Shown here: one piece after another, positions 43,455 to 54,729 of the stretch
Position numbering within the stretch: position 1 is the first letter of the stretch
Layout: the number at the start of each line of letters is the position of its first letter
Assembly: GCA_951394045.1 (NCBI GenBank)
Contig: OX595989.1
Span: 3,596,001 to 3,660,000 of the forward strand
Source: Nitzschia sp. DOCU1
Lineage: Eukaryota; Bacillariophyta; Bacillariophyceae; Bacillariales; Bacillariaceae
DNA: 64,000 nt
Reading direction: 5' to 3'
Made by a program: the position numbers and the translations under genes
Notes under the pieces: model-generated
What the model saw: the letters and a program-made list of their open reading frames with translations, nothing else
What the model was told of the DNA's origin: nothing
Database searches by the model: none

Positions 43455-44637
43455 ATGCCAAAGCCCAAAGGTTAGTGATGATTCGAGTGGTGGTGAACTA
43501 ACTGCTCGTGTTGTTGTACAATTGCTTCTCAGGGAGGTGGATTCAGCGCGGCGTGGATTACGTGGGGGTCAACGAATCATGTGGGGCGACGGCGAAGAGA
43601 AGAATCGACAGTTGATGTGGAGGGAGAAGACGGTGGTTGGAGGCAGAAGCAGCAAATTACAGCGGGGCATCGTACATGACTAGCAATGAAGATGGGATTC
43701 AAAGCATGGAACAAAAGAGATGACACGACGCGAAACTCCGCCCCGTATGTAATACCACGACGAGGAGGAGGACTTGAGTGTGCGATTCGATAGTTCTGGT
43801 GCTGGTGGGGGTTACAATGCAACGAGAGGGACGCACGGAATTTGGAACCGAGCGGGGGTTACAGTTTCATATTTTGACAAGCACGTTGGCGCAAGGCCTG
43901 ATTCATTTTATTTGCCTTGGACGATAACCTTCTCATGCTTTGCTTATTTCTTTTTCTGTTGATTTTAGGAAAAGGAGGAAAGAATAGAAGACGAGGAAAG
44001 GGAGATGGAGAAGAATCCAAACGTGAATTAGAATTCAAAGAAGATGGTACGTCATGCGATGTGATACATTGACAGGAATGGTGTCAGAGACGATGGATCG
44101 GGGTGATTATATGATATCGGTCGTTTTGTGTGGTTCGGGGCAACTCAGGGCTTTGTTTAATTTGAGATCTCGAGTGCAAAAAGGAGATCTAGAGCTCAGC
44201 CTCTGCATTTCCTGATCTGTTGGTGCTTGCTTGCAAAGTGTCCTGAACTATCTCGCATACTCGTGCCATTCTCACGCTCATCCCCGCCCCCTGCTTATCT
44301 CTATTCAGGCCAAGAGTATGCTCAAGTTGTTAAAATGTTGGGTAATGGTCGATGCGAGTGCTTTTGCTTTGACGGTGTCACTCGTTTGGGGCATATTCGT
44401 GGTAAAATGAGAAAAAAGGTATGGATTACGGCCGGTGACATCATTTTGGTGGCCAAGCGTGACTTTCAAGATGAAAAGGTAGATATCGTGCACAAGTATA
44501 GTGCCGATGAAGCACGTAACTTGAAACAATATGGAGAATTGCCAGAAAATGCGCGTATCAATGAAACGGCGGTCGATATGGCCATGGGTGATGATAACGA
44601 CGATGATGATATTGGTATTGCCTTTGATGATATTTAG
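43455..44637 (+). CDS. EIF1A: Translation initiation factor eIF1A, three exons
   Basis: Exons 43455-43470, 43969-44046 and 44309-44637 join in phase (introns 498 and 262 bp, GT-AG) to 140 residues. The product starts [17 protein letters not shown], the basic N-terminal tail. It then has the OB-fold core ([58 protein letters not shown]). It ends in the acidic tail [15 protein letters not shown], whose DDI end is characteristic. eIF1A binds the 40S A-site and promotes scanning with eIF1. First-intron length and position resemble those of other highly expressed translation genes. Confidence 0.94.
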
Positions 44638-45272
44638 AAGCAGCACAGCAAGAAGCAAAAATGGAAAGAGTCGGAGTGTGTTATTGTAGCAAGCGAAACG
44701 ATAATAATGAAAGCAACCATCATACCTTGTGTCCCGGCTAAAAGTAGTACGGCAGAGTAGAACCGAACGACATGCTCAAAAGTCAACTTCCAGTTTCTGC
44801 CCGAGTCGAGGATTCCCCGCAAACGGAGATCCTGCGCTCTGTGGTTGCTTTCAAGGGCAGTCGAAGCAACCAATCCGCACTCTACTACTAGTAGTAGCAG
44901 TCGGCTTGAGGCGCTCTCTGTGCGGTAGAAACTCTATCGTAGTACACAAGCAGAACTCATCATTCTTGGGCATGCAGCTACTACTAGTAGTAGCAGTTTT
45001 CAATCGAGCATCTCAAATCGCGTGTGCCAAACGAAACAAATGCCTAGAGTAGAGTGCGAAGAAAGGTCGCAGCGAGTACCGGTAGTACTATAAGTTGACT
45101 ACTATCATAGCGGACACTGTCGTCGCGTGTTACTTTTCGTCTCATGCATTCGACGATTGCTATCATAGCTTAACTTCGTTAAGATCAGAAGAACTCGAAG
45201 TTTCTCCATTGAGACACTAGTAGTAGTCTAGAGTATCTAGCTACTATAAGCGGACCCATCGCTTCCCGCACG
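44638..45272. other. Intergenic with palindromic TACTACTAGTAGTAG motifs
   Basis: CTACTACTAGTAGTAGCAG occurs at about 44881-44900 and again at about 44978-44996. No gene is supported. Confidence 0.5.
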
Positions 45273-47740
45273 TTACTCGTCGTCTCCATAGTCCAACTCA
45301 CAGGCTCGGAATAGATACTTGGCTGCTGGTCCAAAGTCATGGATCTCCATGGGATCCTTGCCACTCCCATCGTCCAGCAAACTAATGCAACGACCCCGAA
45401 TATTATAGATCAGAGGCAATCCATTCGGCAAGTGCAGCTGGTTCATGGCTTCCTCAGGAATGTCGCATAGGTGCATTAAAATTCCTCGAATCGCGTTCTC
45501 GTGAGAAGTAATCAAGACACGTTTGCCCTTCTCAATGGCTTCTTCTTGGATTCGTTTAGTGTAGAATGGAATGGAACGATCCATGCAATCTTTTAGTGAT
45601 TCCGTCTTGGGGAACTTGCGATGAATAGAAAGCCGACGTTTCTCAAGACTTCGATTCAACGTTTCTCGGAACGATATCGGAAGATCTTTGAAATGTTTCG
45701 CTCGTCGCTCATCGTTTCCGGGATAGCTAAGCGAATACGACGACGTTGGAGGCGGCCTGATCGTGTAGCCACGTCTCCATTTCTTGAGTTGATCTTCTCC
45801 ATACTCGTTTGCGATCATTTGCTTCGATTTGCCTGTCAGGGCGCCATACATGCGTTCGTTCAAACGCCATGACTTGATAATGGGGAGCCACACCGCGTCG
45901 AGTTCTATCAATGCGTAAAAGGCCGTCTGAATGGCGCGTGTCAGCCAGGACGTGTAAACCACATCAAACGCGTATCCGTGACGCTTCAACAGGCGGCCAG
46001 CATTCTTGGCATCTTCAACTCCTTCTTGGGCCAACGGAGGATCCTCCCATCCAGTAAAGAGCTAGGTATGAGAAGAAAAAGAAAGGACGGTTTGAGACAA
46101 CACCACATATAGCCTTCTTTCCTTTGCAGCAGAGATCCGTGACTTACCTGCATGTTGTTGTGCGGTGTCCTTCCATGACGAATCAAAACCACATAAGGTC
46201 CTTTAATGGGCGCAAGATTAGGACCTTTTGTCTCACGCTGCAAGTTCGTGGCTGGAAGCTCAAATTTCTTCCCACGCTGGCTGTTGGGTGTGGCTTCTAG
46301 ATCACCAGCAGCAAACTCGTCGTATTCTTCAAATTCGCATTCATCGTCGGCCCAATGTTCGACGGTACCAAAACTTCCAATGCTAGCATCCGGTGTATCC
46401 TGTCGTAGCTGAACATATTCCGTTTCAGCTCCCTCATGAAAAGATGCCTGTTGCAAGGAATCGTCCTCGTCAATGTCTCTTCGAAGTTTTAACAACGACT
46501 TTTCCAAACTCGCCACACGCTTCGTCTTGGACTCGACTTGAATGGCCTGTTCATTGCGATAGGTGCGTTCCAATGCCTGTTCTAGCCTTCCAGGCTTTTC
46601 CAAAAAGCGACCACGAGTATTGACTTGGGTCAAGCTCTTGGGCGGTGGATCGAGGGGCTCCGGAAAGAGGGATTGCTCGCCATTCTTAAATTTGTACACA
46701 ATGGGCACTCCGTTTGGAATGACGATCTCACCTATCTTGTCATCGTCAATGGAATCGATGGCTTTGACAAGACCCCGCAAACTATCCCTATGGCCAATGA
46801 CCATTACGGTTTTGCCCTTGGTAATATCCCGTCGAATCTTGTGTTCCCACAAGGCTCGAGCGCGCTCTTGACATTCCCATAGCGATTCCGTGTCGGGCAA
46901 AACGGTCGGATCCAAATCGGCATAACGAGGATCCCAAATAGGATGGGCCGGGTTGTCTTTTGGCAATGGGGGAGGTCTTGCTCTCAACGAATTTCTCCAC
47001 GCTTGTACCACTCCCGCGCCAAAGGTAGAAGTCACTTCTTTTTTGGACAATCCTTGGAGGGCACCATAGTGTCGCTGATTGAGTCGGTAGGTCTTTTGAA
47101 GTGGAAGATACAAGGCTTGCAATACCTCCAGCACGGTCCATGCCGACAGAATGGATCGTTGCAAGCGTGAGGTGTAGACCACATCAATGTAATCCCCCAA
47201 GCCTTCTGCAATCAACAGTTGTGCGGCGTGCTTGCATTGATCCACTCCCAAGTCCGTGAGTGGGGGATCGAGCCATCCAGTAAAGGTGCCATTTTGATTG
47301 AGAGTGGACTGCCCACATCGCATTAAAATCAGAGAGCCCGGTTTGGTTCGTTTACGGACATAAGGTGAGACTGTTCGTCGAATTCGATTCAACAATGTTG
47401 GCTTTCCGCCATCGAATTCGGCATAAACCTCTCGTCGTTCTTGCTTGGGGGACAAACAGCGACCGTAACCTTCATATTCTTCGACTTCGACCGAAGTCAA
47501 GGGTGATGTAGCATTCTTGTTTAGCGTCGAAGGGGGTGTAGAAGTAGCGGTTTGGTAGATCACACGTGAGGATTCGCTTTGTCGTTGAGGAGGTCGGAAC
47601 GAAACTTTTCGGTGAAACAGCCCAAAGGATTCCACAACAGGGATACTCGATGAGACAATCACAAACGCCACAGTCACTAGCATAACTACTAACGGCGGAC
47701 GCGCTAGTAGCCGGCAGGCAGAAACAGAGCGTGTAGCCAT
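45273..47740 (-). CDS. Plastid-type double-domain phosphoglycerate mutase (first domain inactive-looking)
   Basis: Exons 46148-47740 and 45273-46061 (86-bp GT-AG intron, phase 0) encode 793 residues. The N-terminus is a signal peptide ending VVES|FGLF, then a basic Ser/Thr stretch, as in diatom plastid presequences. Domain 1 (about 135-350) reads LILMRCGQSTLNQNGTFTGW and RLNQRHYGALQG. The phosphorylated His of RHG is Cys (142), and the catalytic Glu of LNER is Gln (222). The later GHRDSLRG keeps its His. Domain 2 (about 515-780) is intact: VVLIRHGRTPHNN, LNERMYGALTGK and ITSHENAIRG. Domain 2 should interconvert 2- and 3-phosphoglycerate with a 2,3-BPG cofactor. Domain 1 may be regulatory or structural. 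An acidic linker with coiled-coil tendency (about 385-500) joins them. Confidence 0.88.
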
Positions 47741-48050
47741 GGTGAACAATAACAGAAGGATCGACACGTTGTGAGAAGGGAGTTGGGATTGACGATGAAG
47801 ATGGGTATTGGATGGATCTTTGGCGGATCATCTGACATGGTCATTCGCCCTTGTTCTCTGGAACGAATGACGTGTGTTCGGTGTTCTCATCTTGGAATTT
47901 CCCCGGGCGCGCGGGCTTTCGCGCTGTGCTTGCAAGATAGACGACCCAGTCGATTACACAAAACTTCGACGATGCCTCTTTGTAAAACTATTCTAAAGTG
48001 ACCATGACACGAATCTGGTTCTGGAGAGCAACAACATCGACTTTATCACG
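47741..48050. promoter_or_regulatory. Divergent promoter between PGAM and 7TM genes
   Basis: 310 bp between the two start codons on opposite strands. No specific element could be named. Confidence 0.35.
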
Positions 48051-49502
48051 ATGTCCTTGTCTCTGGGTCAACAGAAAGCGTTGGCAGTAATACCCAAAGT
48101 GACGGGGCTGCTGTCATTTGCTAGTTCGGCTACGATCATCGCCGTAATCCTTCGGACTCAACCACACCAGGCCAGAAATAAGCGAAGGAACAATCGCGTG
48201 TATCACCGGCTGTTAGTGGGTATGTCGATTGCCGACATTAGCAGCAGCTTGTGGCTATCGCTGAGTACATGGCCGATACCTAAAGAGAGTGGGACTTTAT
48301 GGGCTGTCGGTAACGCTACCACGTGCACATTTCAGGGATTCTTTACTCAATTTGGAATTTCCAGTCCAATCTACAACGTCTCCTTGTCAATATACTATCT
48401 ACTCGTCATAAGATATTCGTGGAAGGAAGAGCGACTGATAAAGATTGAAAAATATCTGCAAGCACTACCGATATTATGGGCCGGGGGCACTGCCATTGCT
48501 GGATTATTCTTGAATCTATTTCATTCGGCGAATTTGTGGTGCTGGGTTGCCCCTGATCCCGAAGATTCTAACAACGCTAATGTCTATCGATGGGCCTTTT
48601 TCTATGGCCCACTATGGCTCAGTATTATCGTGGTCACAATCAACTTGGTGCTAGTATTTCTACATGTTCGAAGCGTCACCCTTCGGTCCGGACGATACAG
48701 CATTATGGCCCATCACAATTCAAAGTCTTTGCTGGCAATCGTCGAGGAACCTGCTAGTGGCAAGGGGCCTCCAGAGGCATCCCTGATTACGCAATCTCAA
48801 GCTGGCTCAGAGTCAGCCATAGAACGGTCCAGGCACGATGCAGATGTTTCTCTGAACGACTTTGGCAACGATAGCAGTCACCTGGATGTTGGGTCGGCAT
48901 CCTTCCGTCGCGAATCTGGTTTGGGGCCCAATGCTTCTTCTTCGTCGGCTTTTGCGGAAACGCCCTTTTCACGTCAACGTCGTCAAGTGGCCTATCGATG
49001 TTTACGTTACGCCATGGCCTTTTATTACACGTGGATTCCCATCACGCTAGTGAGAATTTTACAAACTGTCGGTCAACCTCCAATCTTTGCTCTATTGATA
49101 TTGGCCGCCATGAATACACCCATGCAAGGACTGCCAAATTTCTTGGCATTTCTCCTGCCAATGTATCTATCGAAGCCGGCACCTACCACCACCGCGCGAC
49201 CTCCAGCTGTACAAGCCAACAACCACAATGCGCCATGCGATGATGCAGATACGCCTGGTGCTCGGACAGAAACTCTTCCATCGCGTTTGCCCACCGTCAA
49301 GGAAATTTCGAACGCCTCGTCTACCGCTCACAATTCAGAAGCTGATCCGCCACCTCCCGACTTGGTACGACGAACGACGGGTGATAGCCGCTCGTCTATG
49401 ACTCGTTCCAGCTCGATTCCGCCCCTTTTCAATTTGACGGGGGACGATGAAATCATGTCAGACGATGAGAGCGACGAAGGGGTGGATGCCTTGACGAAAT
49501 GA
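48051..49502 (+). CDS. Seven-transmembrane receptor-like (GPCR) protein
   Basis: 483 residues, one exon. Hydrophobic segments follow the 7TM pattern: about 15-35 (PKVTGLLSFASSATIIAVIL), 58-75 (LLVGMSIADISSSLWLSL), 95-125 (FQGFFTQFGISSPIYNVSLS...YYLLVIRY), 140-163 (ALPILWAGGTAIAGLFLNLF) and 184-207 (AFFYGPLWLSIIVVTINLVLVFL). The last two lie in the region RYAMAFYYTWIPITLVRIL and PPIFALLILAAMNTPMQGLPNFLAFLLPMYL. A long polar third loop and a Ser/acid-rich C-terminal tail are present. This arrangement resembles the cAMP-receptor-like/diatom GPCR families. The ligand is unknown. A compressed fragment recurs at 51832-52128. Confidence 0.78.
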   Translation: MSLSLGQQKALAVIPKVTGLLSFASSATIIAVILRTQPHQARNKRRNNRVYHRLLVGMSIADISSSLWLSLSTWPIPKESGTLWAVGNATTCTFQGFFTQFGISSPIYNVSLSIYYLLVIRYSWKEERLIKIEKYLQALPILWAGGTAIAGLFLNLFHSANLWCWVAPDPEDSNNANVYRWAFFYGPLWLSIIVVTINLVLVFLHVRSVTLRSGRYSIMAHHNSKSLLAIVEEPASGKGPPEASLITQSQAGSESAIERSRHDADVSLNDFGNDSSHLDVGSASFRRESGLGPNASSSSAFAETPFSRQRRQVAYRCLRYAMAFYYTWIPITLVRILQTVGQPPIFALLILAAMNTPMQGLPNFLAFLLPMYLSKPAPTTTARPPAVQANNHNAPCDDADTPGARTETLPSRLPTVKEISNASSTAHNSEADPPPPDLVRRTTGDSRSSMTRSSSIPPLFNLTGDDEIMSDDESDEGVDALTK

Positions 49503-49755
49503 TAGTGATGTGAAGTCCAAAGAAATTTCGCCATTGTACCTATCTTCGAGCAAACATTGCTGGTTTCACCGGATGGCATCGTTTTTTAAAACAGACTCGC
49601 ATTTGAGACTGTCCTTTCAAACTCCAAAGGGGCACAGGGCTGAACGATGACTGGCATTTGTTATTTGATTCTGCACCAGCACCACCTCTCAGAGAATATA
49701 CCAGTCGATCGGGATACTCATCGATTGGTAGATGCGATAAAAATATCTCAACGCA
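49503..49755. other. Receptor 3' flank and left edge of the mosaic
   Basis: No gene. Unique sequence up to the duplication breakpoint at about 49815. Confidence 0.4.
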
Positions 49756-50280
49756 ATGAAAAATACTGTGTTAGCCCCGGCAATGCGTTATTGTTTGCAC
49801 GAGCTAGTCGTGGGTGCCATGCCGCCACCTCTCCTATCGGCGGCGTCTTCCGAAGGCCCTCTGACGGACGAAGACTATGCCCGACTCCTTCAGGCGGAAT
49901 TGAACGGCGAACTCATCCCTCCCCAAACGACTCCCAAACGTGCCGCGTCACCTTCTATAACGGGGTCTGTGGCTTCAAGCACCAATACGACAACGACGAC
50001 AACCAATGCCAATCAGCACAAGGAACAATTTGGAGACACCTTTCAACTCTATCATTATAACGGGCTTCGTGGTGGTCACATGAAGGCCTTTCGTGTGACG
50101 CGGCTGAGTAGCGAAGAAGCGATTGGGGCCAGCGTGTCGCTAGGTACCGCGCCATCCTCCAGTGGCGGTGGCGGAGGAATGGGTCATGGCAGCCCTGCTG
50201 GTTTGGATGATATTTTACGAACCAAGTGGCCGTCGTGCAAAATTGATTGGTTGGGTGGGTCTCCTCCGAGTGTTGACTAG
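49756..50280 (+). pseudogene. Duplicated MINDY3 C-terminal module with a new start
   Basis: From 49815 the sequence is a near-identical copy of 37233-37698. It encodes the last 154 residues of MINDY3, with the Ser/Thr/Pro linker and the YHYNGLRGG...KWPSCKIDWLGGS module. Upstream unique sequence supplies an in-frame ATG at 49756 and 20 new residues (MKNTVLAPAMRYCLHELVVG), giving an intact 174-codon frame without the catalytic core. It is either an untranslated remnant or a young gene for a free C-terminal module. No expression evidence can be drawn from the sequence. Confidence 0.7.
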
Positions 50281-51812
50281 CTGTAATAATAGTTGTAGAA
50301 GCATCATCATGATCAGTCTGCTACTACCACTAAGTACGATTCAACATCAACTCTTCGCTCTTCTTGTGGCCGCTGTCGCCATCTTACGTGACTCGGCGTA
50401 CTCGATTTCTTGAGTAGCGTAAACAAAACAGTATTCGTCGCCCGACTCCTTTCTTGAGTCCATGTAGAGATAGCTATGTGGACGCAAAGCAATGCAACTT
50501 TTTAACAGCTATGTAGACGCTATGTCTATGAGTCGTGAGACTCAGCTGCCTTTCCAGGTAGCCGTTATCGCTTTGGCGATTTGACGAGATCGTTCCTTTC
50601 CAATCGTCTAGGTAGCTGCTAAATGGATAGCGCGCACTTTTCGCTGCTTTAATAGTAGTACTAGCTCTACTCTAGTTGTGAAATGCAACATTTCAAAGCT
50701 GCGATGCGTGCGTGTGAGCGGGCGGACATTGCTGGAGAGCGGACCCATTGGACTATTTTGATCCAACGTACCAGATTAGGTACTCTGCCGACACACCATA
50801 GTTGCAGTCATTGGCAGTCTTCGTCGTCATGGTGAGCTCGCTTCTGCCGATAAGTTTTAATAGAAGACCGAAACGGAATGCGACAAATAGCAACAAATCA
50901 ATCATCATCGCTTTGTTCGACGACAAGGACCGGACTTAAAAGGATTGACAAACGAAGACTAAAAGTTGCTTGGGCCTGATGACTTTTCCATCCGACGAAA
51001 ACCACCTTCAACCAAAAACCGACCATGGCCCACTTTTGGAATCAATCCTGTGACAGCCCCTTTTGCTTTCAGGCCTTGATTCGTAGCTAGACGGGTTATT
51101 GAAGACCTCCCTGAACAGACTTGAGCGAGTGGCGTTGTTAAAATCGGCATACAGCAGTTGCGCTCGCTTCGCAAAATTTACCATTCGTCGATTTAAGGAC
51201 GCAAAAATCTCGCCCGAAAATTGCCCCAAAATCGGACCTTTTCTGGCTTTTCTCGACTCTCAGGCCGACTAGTTTAAAGAACGAGGTGATATCGTAAACT
51301 TTGACTCATGGCCACATGGGGGTTGTAATTGCAGACAGCTCAGTCGCGAATAACCTCCTGAACACCTACGGTCAAATTCGTGCGTTTTTGCGCTCATCAG
51401 GCCATGCACCGATTCATACTTTTTGCAGTTTCTTTGGCTTCAGGGATCTTTGTGCCTTACCAAGCATGGATTCATTATCCTGGTGATTGATGCAAAATTA
51501 CTGGGGTAAAATGAGTCGAGAATACGAGATGCGAAAATATCCCGCATTTTCTCGTGCTACTGGAAGAACTACTACTACATCGGCTTGGGCTTGGACAAGC
51601 GATGGTTCGTTCCCGATGATGATCCTATCCTTGTCCTTGAGTCAAAATTCAACGAAAAATCAATTCTCCAACTAAACTACGCCAAGTCCATCTTGCTGAG
51701 CTCCCGGCTCATTCTGGTAGGCAACAGCATCAGATAGGGCAAGAATACATCATTACACTCAACTACGAGCCGACTTTTAATGGGCGCCTATCTCCAACAA
51801 GCCGTTCTTAAT
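50281..51812. repeat. Copy of the MINDY3 3' flank (37699 to about 39050)
   Basis: Colinear with the source, including its last part, which already contains the beginning of the older MINDY3 remnant (GGGCGCC..TCTCCAA.AAGCCGTT). So the source block had its two-copy structure before it was duplicated. Confidence 0.85.
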
Positions 51813-51831
51813 ATGGACTACACTGCTAAGT

Positions 51832-52128
51832 GTTGTGGCTGCTGTCATTTGCTAGTTCGGCTACGACCGCCGTCGTAATCCTTCGGACTCACCACGCCAG
51901 GCCAGAAATAAGCGAAGGGGCAATCACGTGTATCACCTGCTATTTCTTTGTGACTATCGCTGAGTACATGCCCGATACTCAAAGAGAGTGGGGCTTTATG
52001 GGCTGTCGGTAAGGCTATGACGTGCACATTACAGGGATTCTTTACTCGATTTGGAATTTCCAGTCGGATCTACAACGTCTCCTTGTCAATATCATATTTA
52101 CTCGTCATTAGCTATTCGTGGAAGGAAG
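51832..52128 (+). pseudogene. Compressed fragment of the 7TM receptor gene
   Basis: Matches source 48102-48430 with internal deletions. It begins CTGCTGTCATTTGCTAGTTCGG and ends GTGGAAGGAAGGG. The reading frame is shared at its end with the next fragment: a frame at 52017-52421 runs from receptor sequence (QGFFTRFGISSRIYNVSLSI) directly into CDC16 sequence (HVAAPTMAAAVVG). Confidence 0.85.
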
Positions 52129-52129
52129 G

Positions 52130-54495
52130 GTTTCACGTGGCAGCTCCTACCATGGCAGCGGCTGTAGTAGGAACAACAACGACCAAGCCGTCGGCCAAGA
52201 CTGCTTCTACGGATAACAATAACAACAAGAACACCATGAGTGACGATCCATTTTGGCAAAAATCCAGCTCGTTGCAACTCTTGACGCCGATTGGAGTCAA
52301 ACATGAAGATACGACTGTCGTTCACCATCCTGATGACGATCACGACTTTGATGTCGATGATGATGATGTCATGATGGGGGGGGGCAGGCCCCAATGTACG
52401 ATCCCGGGGTTGCGGTGCTAATTTTGCCTTGTTGCAACTCCAAGAAGAAGAAGAATCGTCCAAAGTCCAGCAAGAATTGTTGTTGTCGAATGCATTGGAC
52501 AAGTTGTTGCATGTGCATCATTTGGAACAATCCTCTGATGTATTGGCCATGGCAGCTCAACGGGCCTATCGACAATCCAATCAATGCGCTGCCTTGGAGT
52601 ATTGTCAAGATTTCGCTCGAGTGCTCTTTGTACCAAAGCGGCTCATGTGCATGTGGCGACGTGCGTTGCCTTGGGCCATAAACGGACGCTCTTTCGTTTG
52701 GCGCATGAATGGGTCGAAGCCTAGTTTGGCACAAGCCATCATGCCCGAATCAACGACCAACATTCATCCCTTGGCTCGATTGTGTTGTACTCGCGCCAAG
52801 GCTCATTTGGAAACGGGACATCCGGGACGTGCCGCACTCTTTTATCAACGCGCATTAAAGATTGATCCCTATTGCGTTCAAGCCTTGGAACGATTGTTGG
52901 GGGATCAACTTGTCAGTCCGCAACAAGCATTGGGCATTGTATGGAGTATCTTGCCTACTACTACGACTACGACGAGTAATGAAGGAAGTGAATGGCTACG
53001 ATCCCTCTACTTGGCACGGATTCACGTGGCAGCACCTACCATGGCAACGGCGGCTGTAGTAGGAACGACAACGACCAAGGTGTCTACCAAGACTACTTCT
53101 ACAGATCACAACAACAACAACAACAAGACCATGAGCGACGATCCGTTTTGGCAAGATTCCAGTTCGTTGCAACTCTTGACGCCGATTGGAGTCAAACATG
53201 AAGATACGACTGTCGTTCATCATCCTGACGACGACGATGACGATCACGACTTTGATGTCGATGATGAAGATGTCATGATGGGGGCAGGCCCCAATGGACG
53301 ACCCCGGGGGCGGGGCGCCAATTTTGCCTTGTTGCAACTCCAAGAAGAAGAATCTTCCAAAGTTCAGCAAGAATTGTTGTTGTCGAATGCATTGGACAAG
53401 TTGTTGCATGTGCATCATTTGGAACAATCTTCTGATGTACTGGCCATGGCAGCTCAACGGGCCTATCGTCAATCCGATTTGCGGGCTACCTTGGAGTATT
53501 GTCAAGCCTTGGCTCGAGTCGATCCACTTTGTACCAAGGCGGCTCATGTTCATGTAGCGACGTGCGTTGCCTTGGGCCATAAACGTACACTCTTTCGTTT
53601 GGCGCATGAATGGGTCGAAGCCAATCCCAAATCGGCTCAAGCTTGGTTTGCAGTGGGGTCGTATTATTATGCGTGTGGTCGATATCATGTCGACCAACGT
53701 CATTATTGTCGTGCGACACGATTGAATCCCCATGTCGTGGAAGCCTGGATTGCCTTTGGGGCATCGTTTGCCGCATGTGATGAATCCGATCAAGCTCTAG
53801 CGAGTTTTCGTGCCGCCCAACGATTGGCACCGGGCGATGCGACGTCATTGCTGTATATTGGAATGGAATATTTACGAACCAATCATACGAGTTTGGCAGA
53901 ACACTTTTTATGGGCTGCTCATCAAGCGAGTCGAGGCACGAACAAATTGTGTTGTAATGAACTGGGCGTTTGGGCCTTGGGAGAAAAGAATTATGAACAA
54001 GCCGCCAAGTGGTTTGTCCGCACTCTCGCGGTAAACAGTACGAGTATGGAAACGGCGCAACAAGTTTTGGAGAATCATCAAGCATTTCAAGAAGTTTTGG
54101 ATTCGGTTCAAGACAAGTATTGGGAACCGACCGTCTTTAATTTGGCACATGCGCTACGGAAGTTGCGTCAATGGGATTTGGCGGCATGTTGTCTGGAACG
54201 TTGCTTGACGTTGCAGCCCACCAATCCATCGGCATGGACTGCATTGGGATATTGCTACCATTTGAGTGGAAAGCTGGATCAACCCATTGATACTTATCAT
54301 CAAGCCTTGGCACAACAACCAGAAGATCCCTTTGCCTCGAAAATGTTACAACGTGCGCTACAAGATGCACTAGAACAAACCACGGAACTCTTTGAAAATA
54401 TTGGAATCGGCGGCGGCGCAAACAATGGCGAGGCGGCAACGTCGTCCAAATTGGCGGGGCATGCAGCAGCAGCCGCAGCAACTACACGGGGTTAG
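52130..54495 (+). pseudogene. Rearranged partial copy of CDC16 with internal re-duplication
   Basis: Piece 1 (52130-52722) copies source 32980-33573, and piece 2 (52726-54481) copies source 32689-34447. The segment encoding HVAAPTMA...QRAYRQS therefore appears twice. A G-run at 52376-52385 (longer than in the source) shifts the frame in piece 1. A 5-bp loss near 52620 shifts it again, and the junction restores it. A 688-codon frame is open from 52429 to 54495, covering most of the C-terminal TPR array, and ends in new sequence (TTRG) instead of the source tail. It lacks the CDC16 N-terminus. Probably a pseudogene, but a transcribed chimera is possible. Confidence 0.85.
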
Positions 54496-54729
54496 GAGAC
54501 GGGGAAGCAAAGTTCGTTCGTTCTTGCACGTCGCCTTTCGGTATATGATTCAAGTTTCCGAGGAGATGTATCCACCCAATTGATTGCAATCCAAAGTACG
54601 ACGACGAAGCGAACAAGCCGAACCTGGCAACAAAGTAGAGAGTGATGTACATGATGCGCAAAAAGGAAGTGTCGCCGAGAACTGACCCAATCGGTAGCGA
54701 TCCAAAGTATGACGATGACGCCAAGGCAA

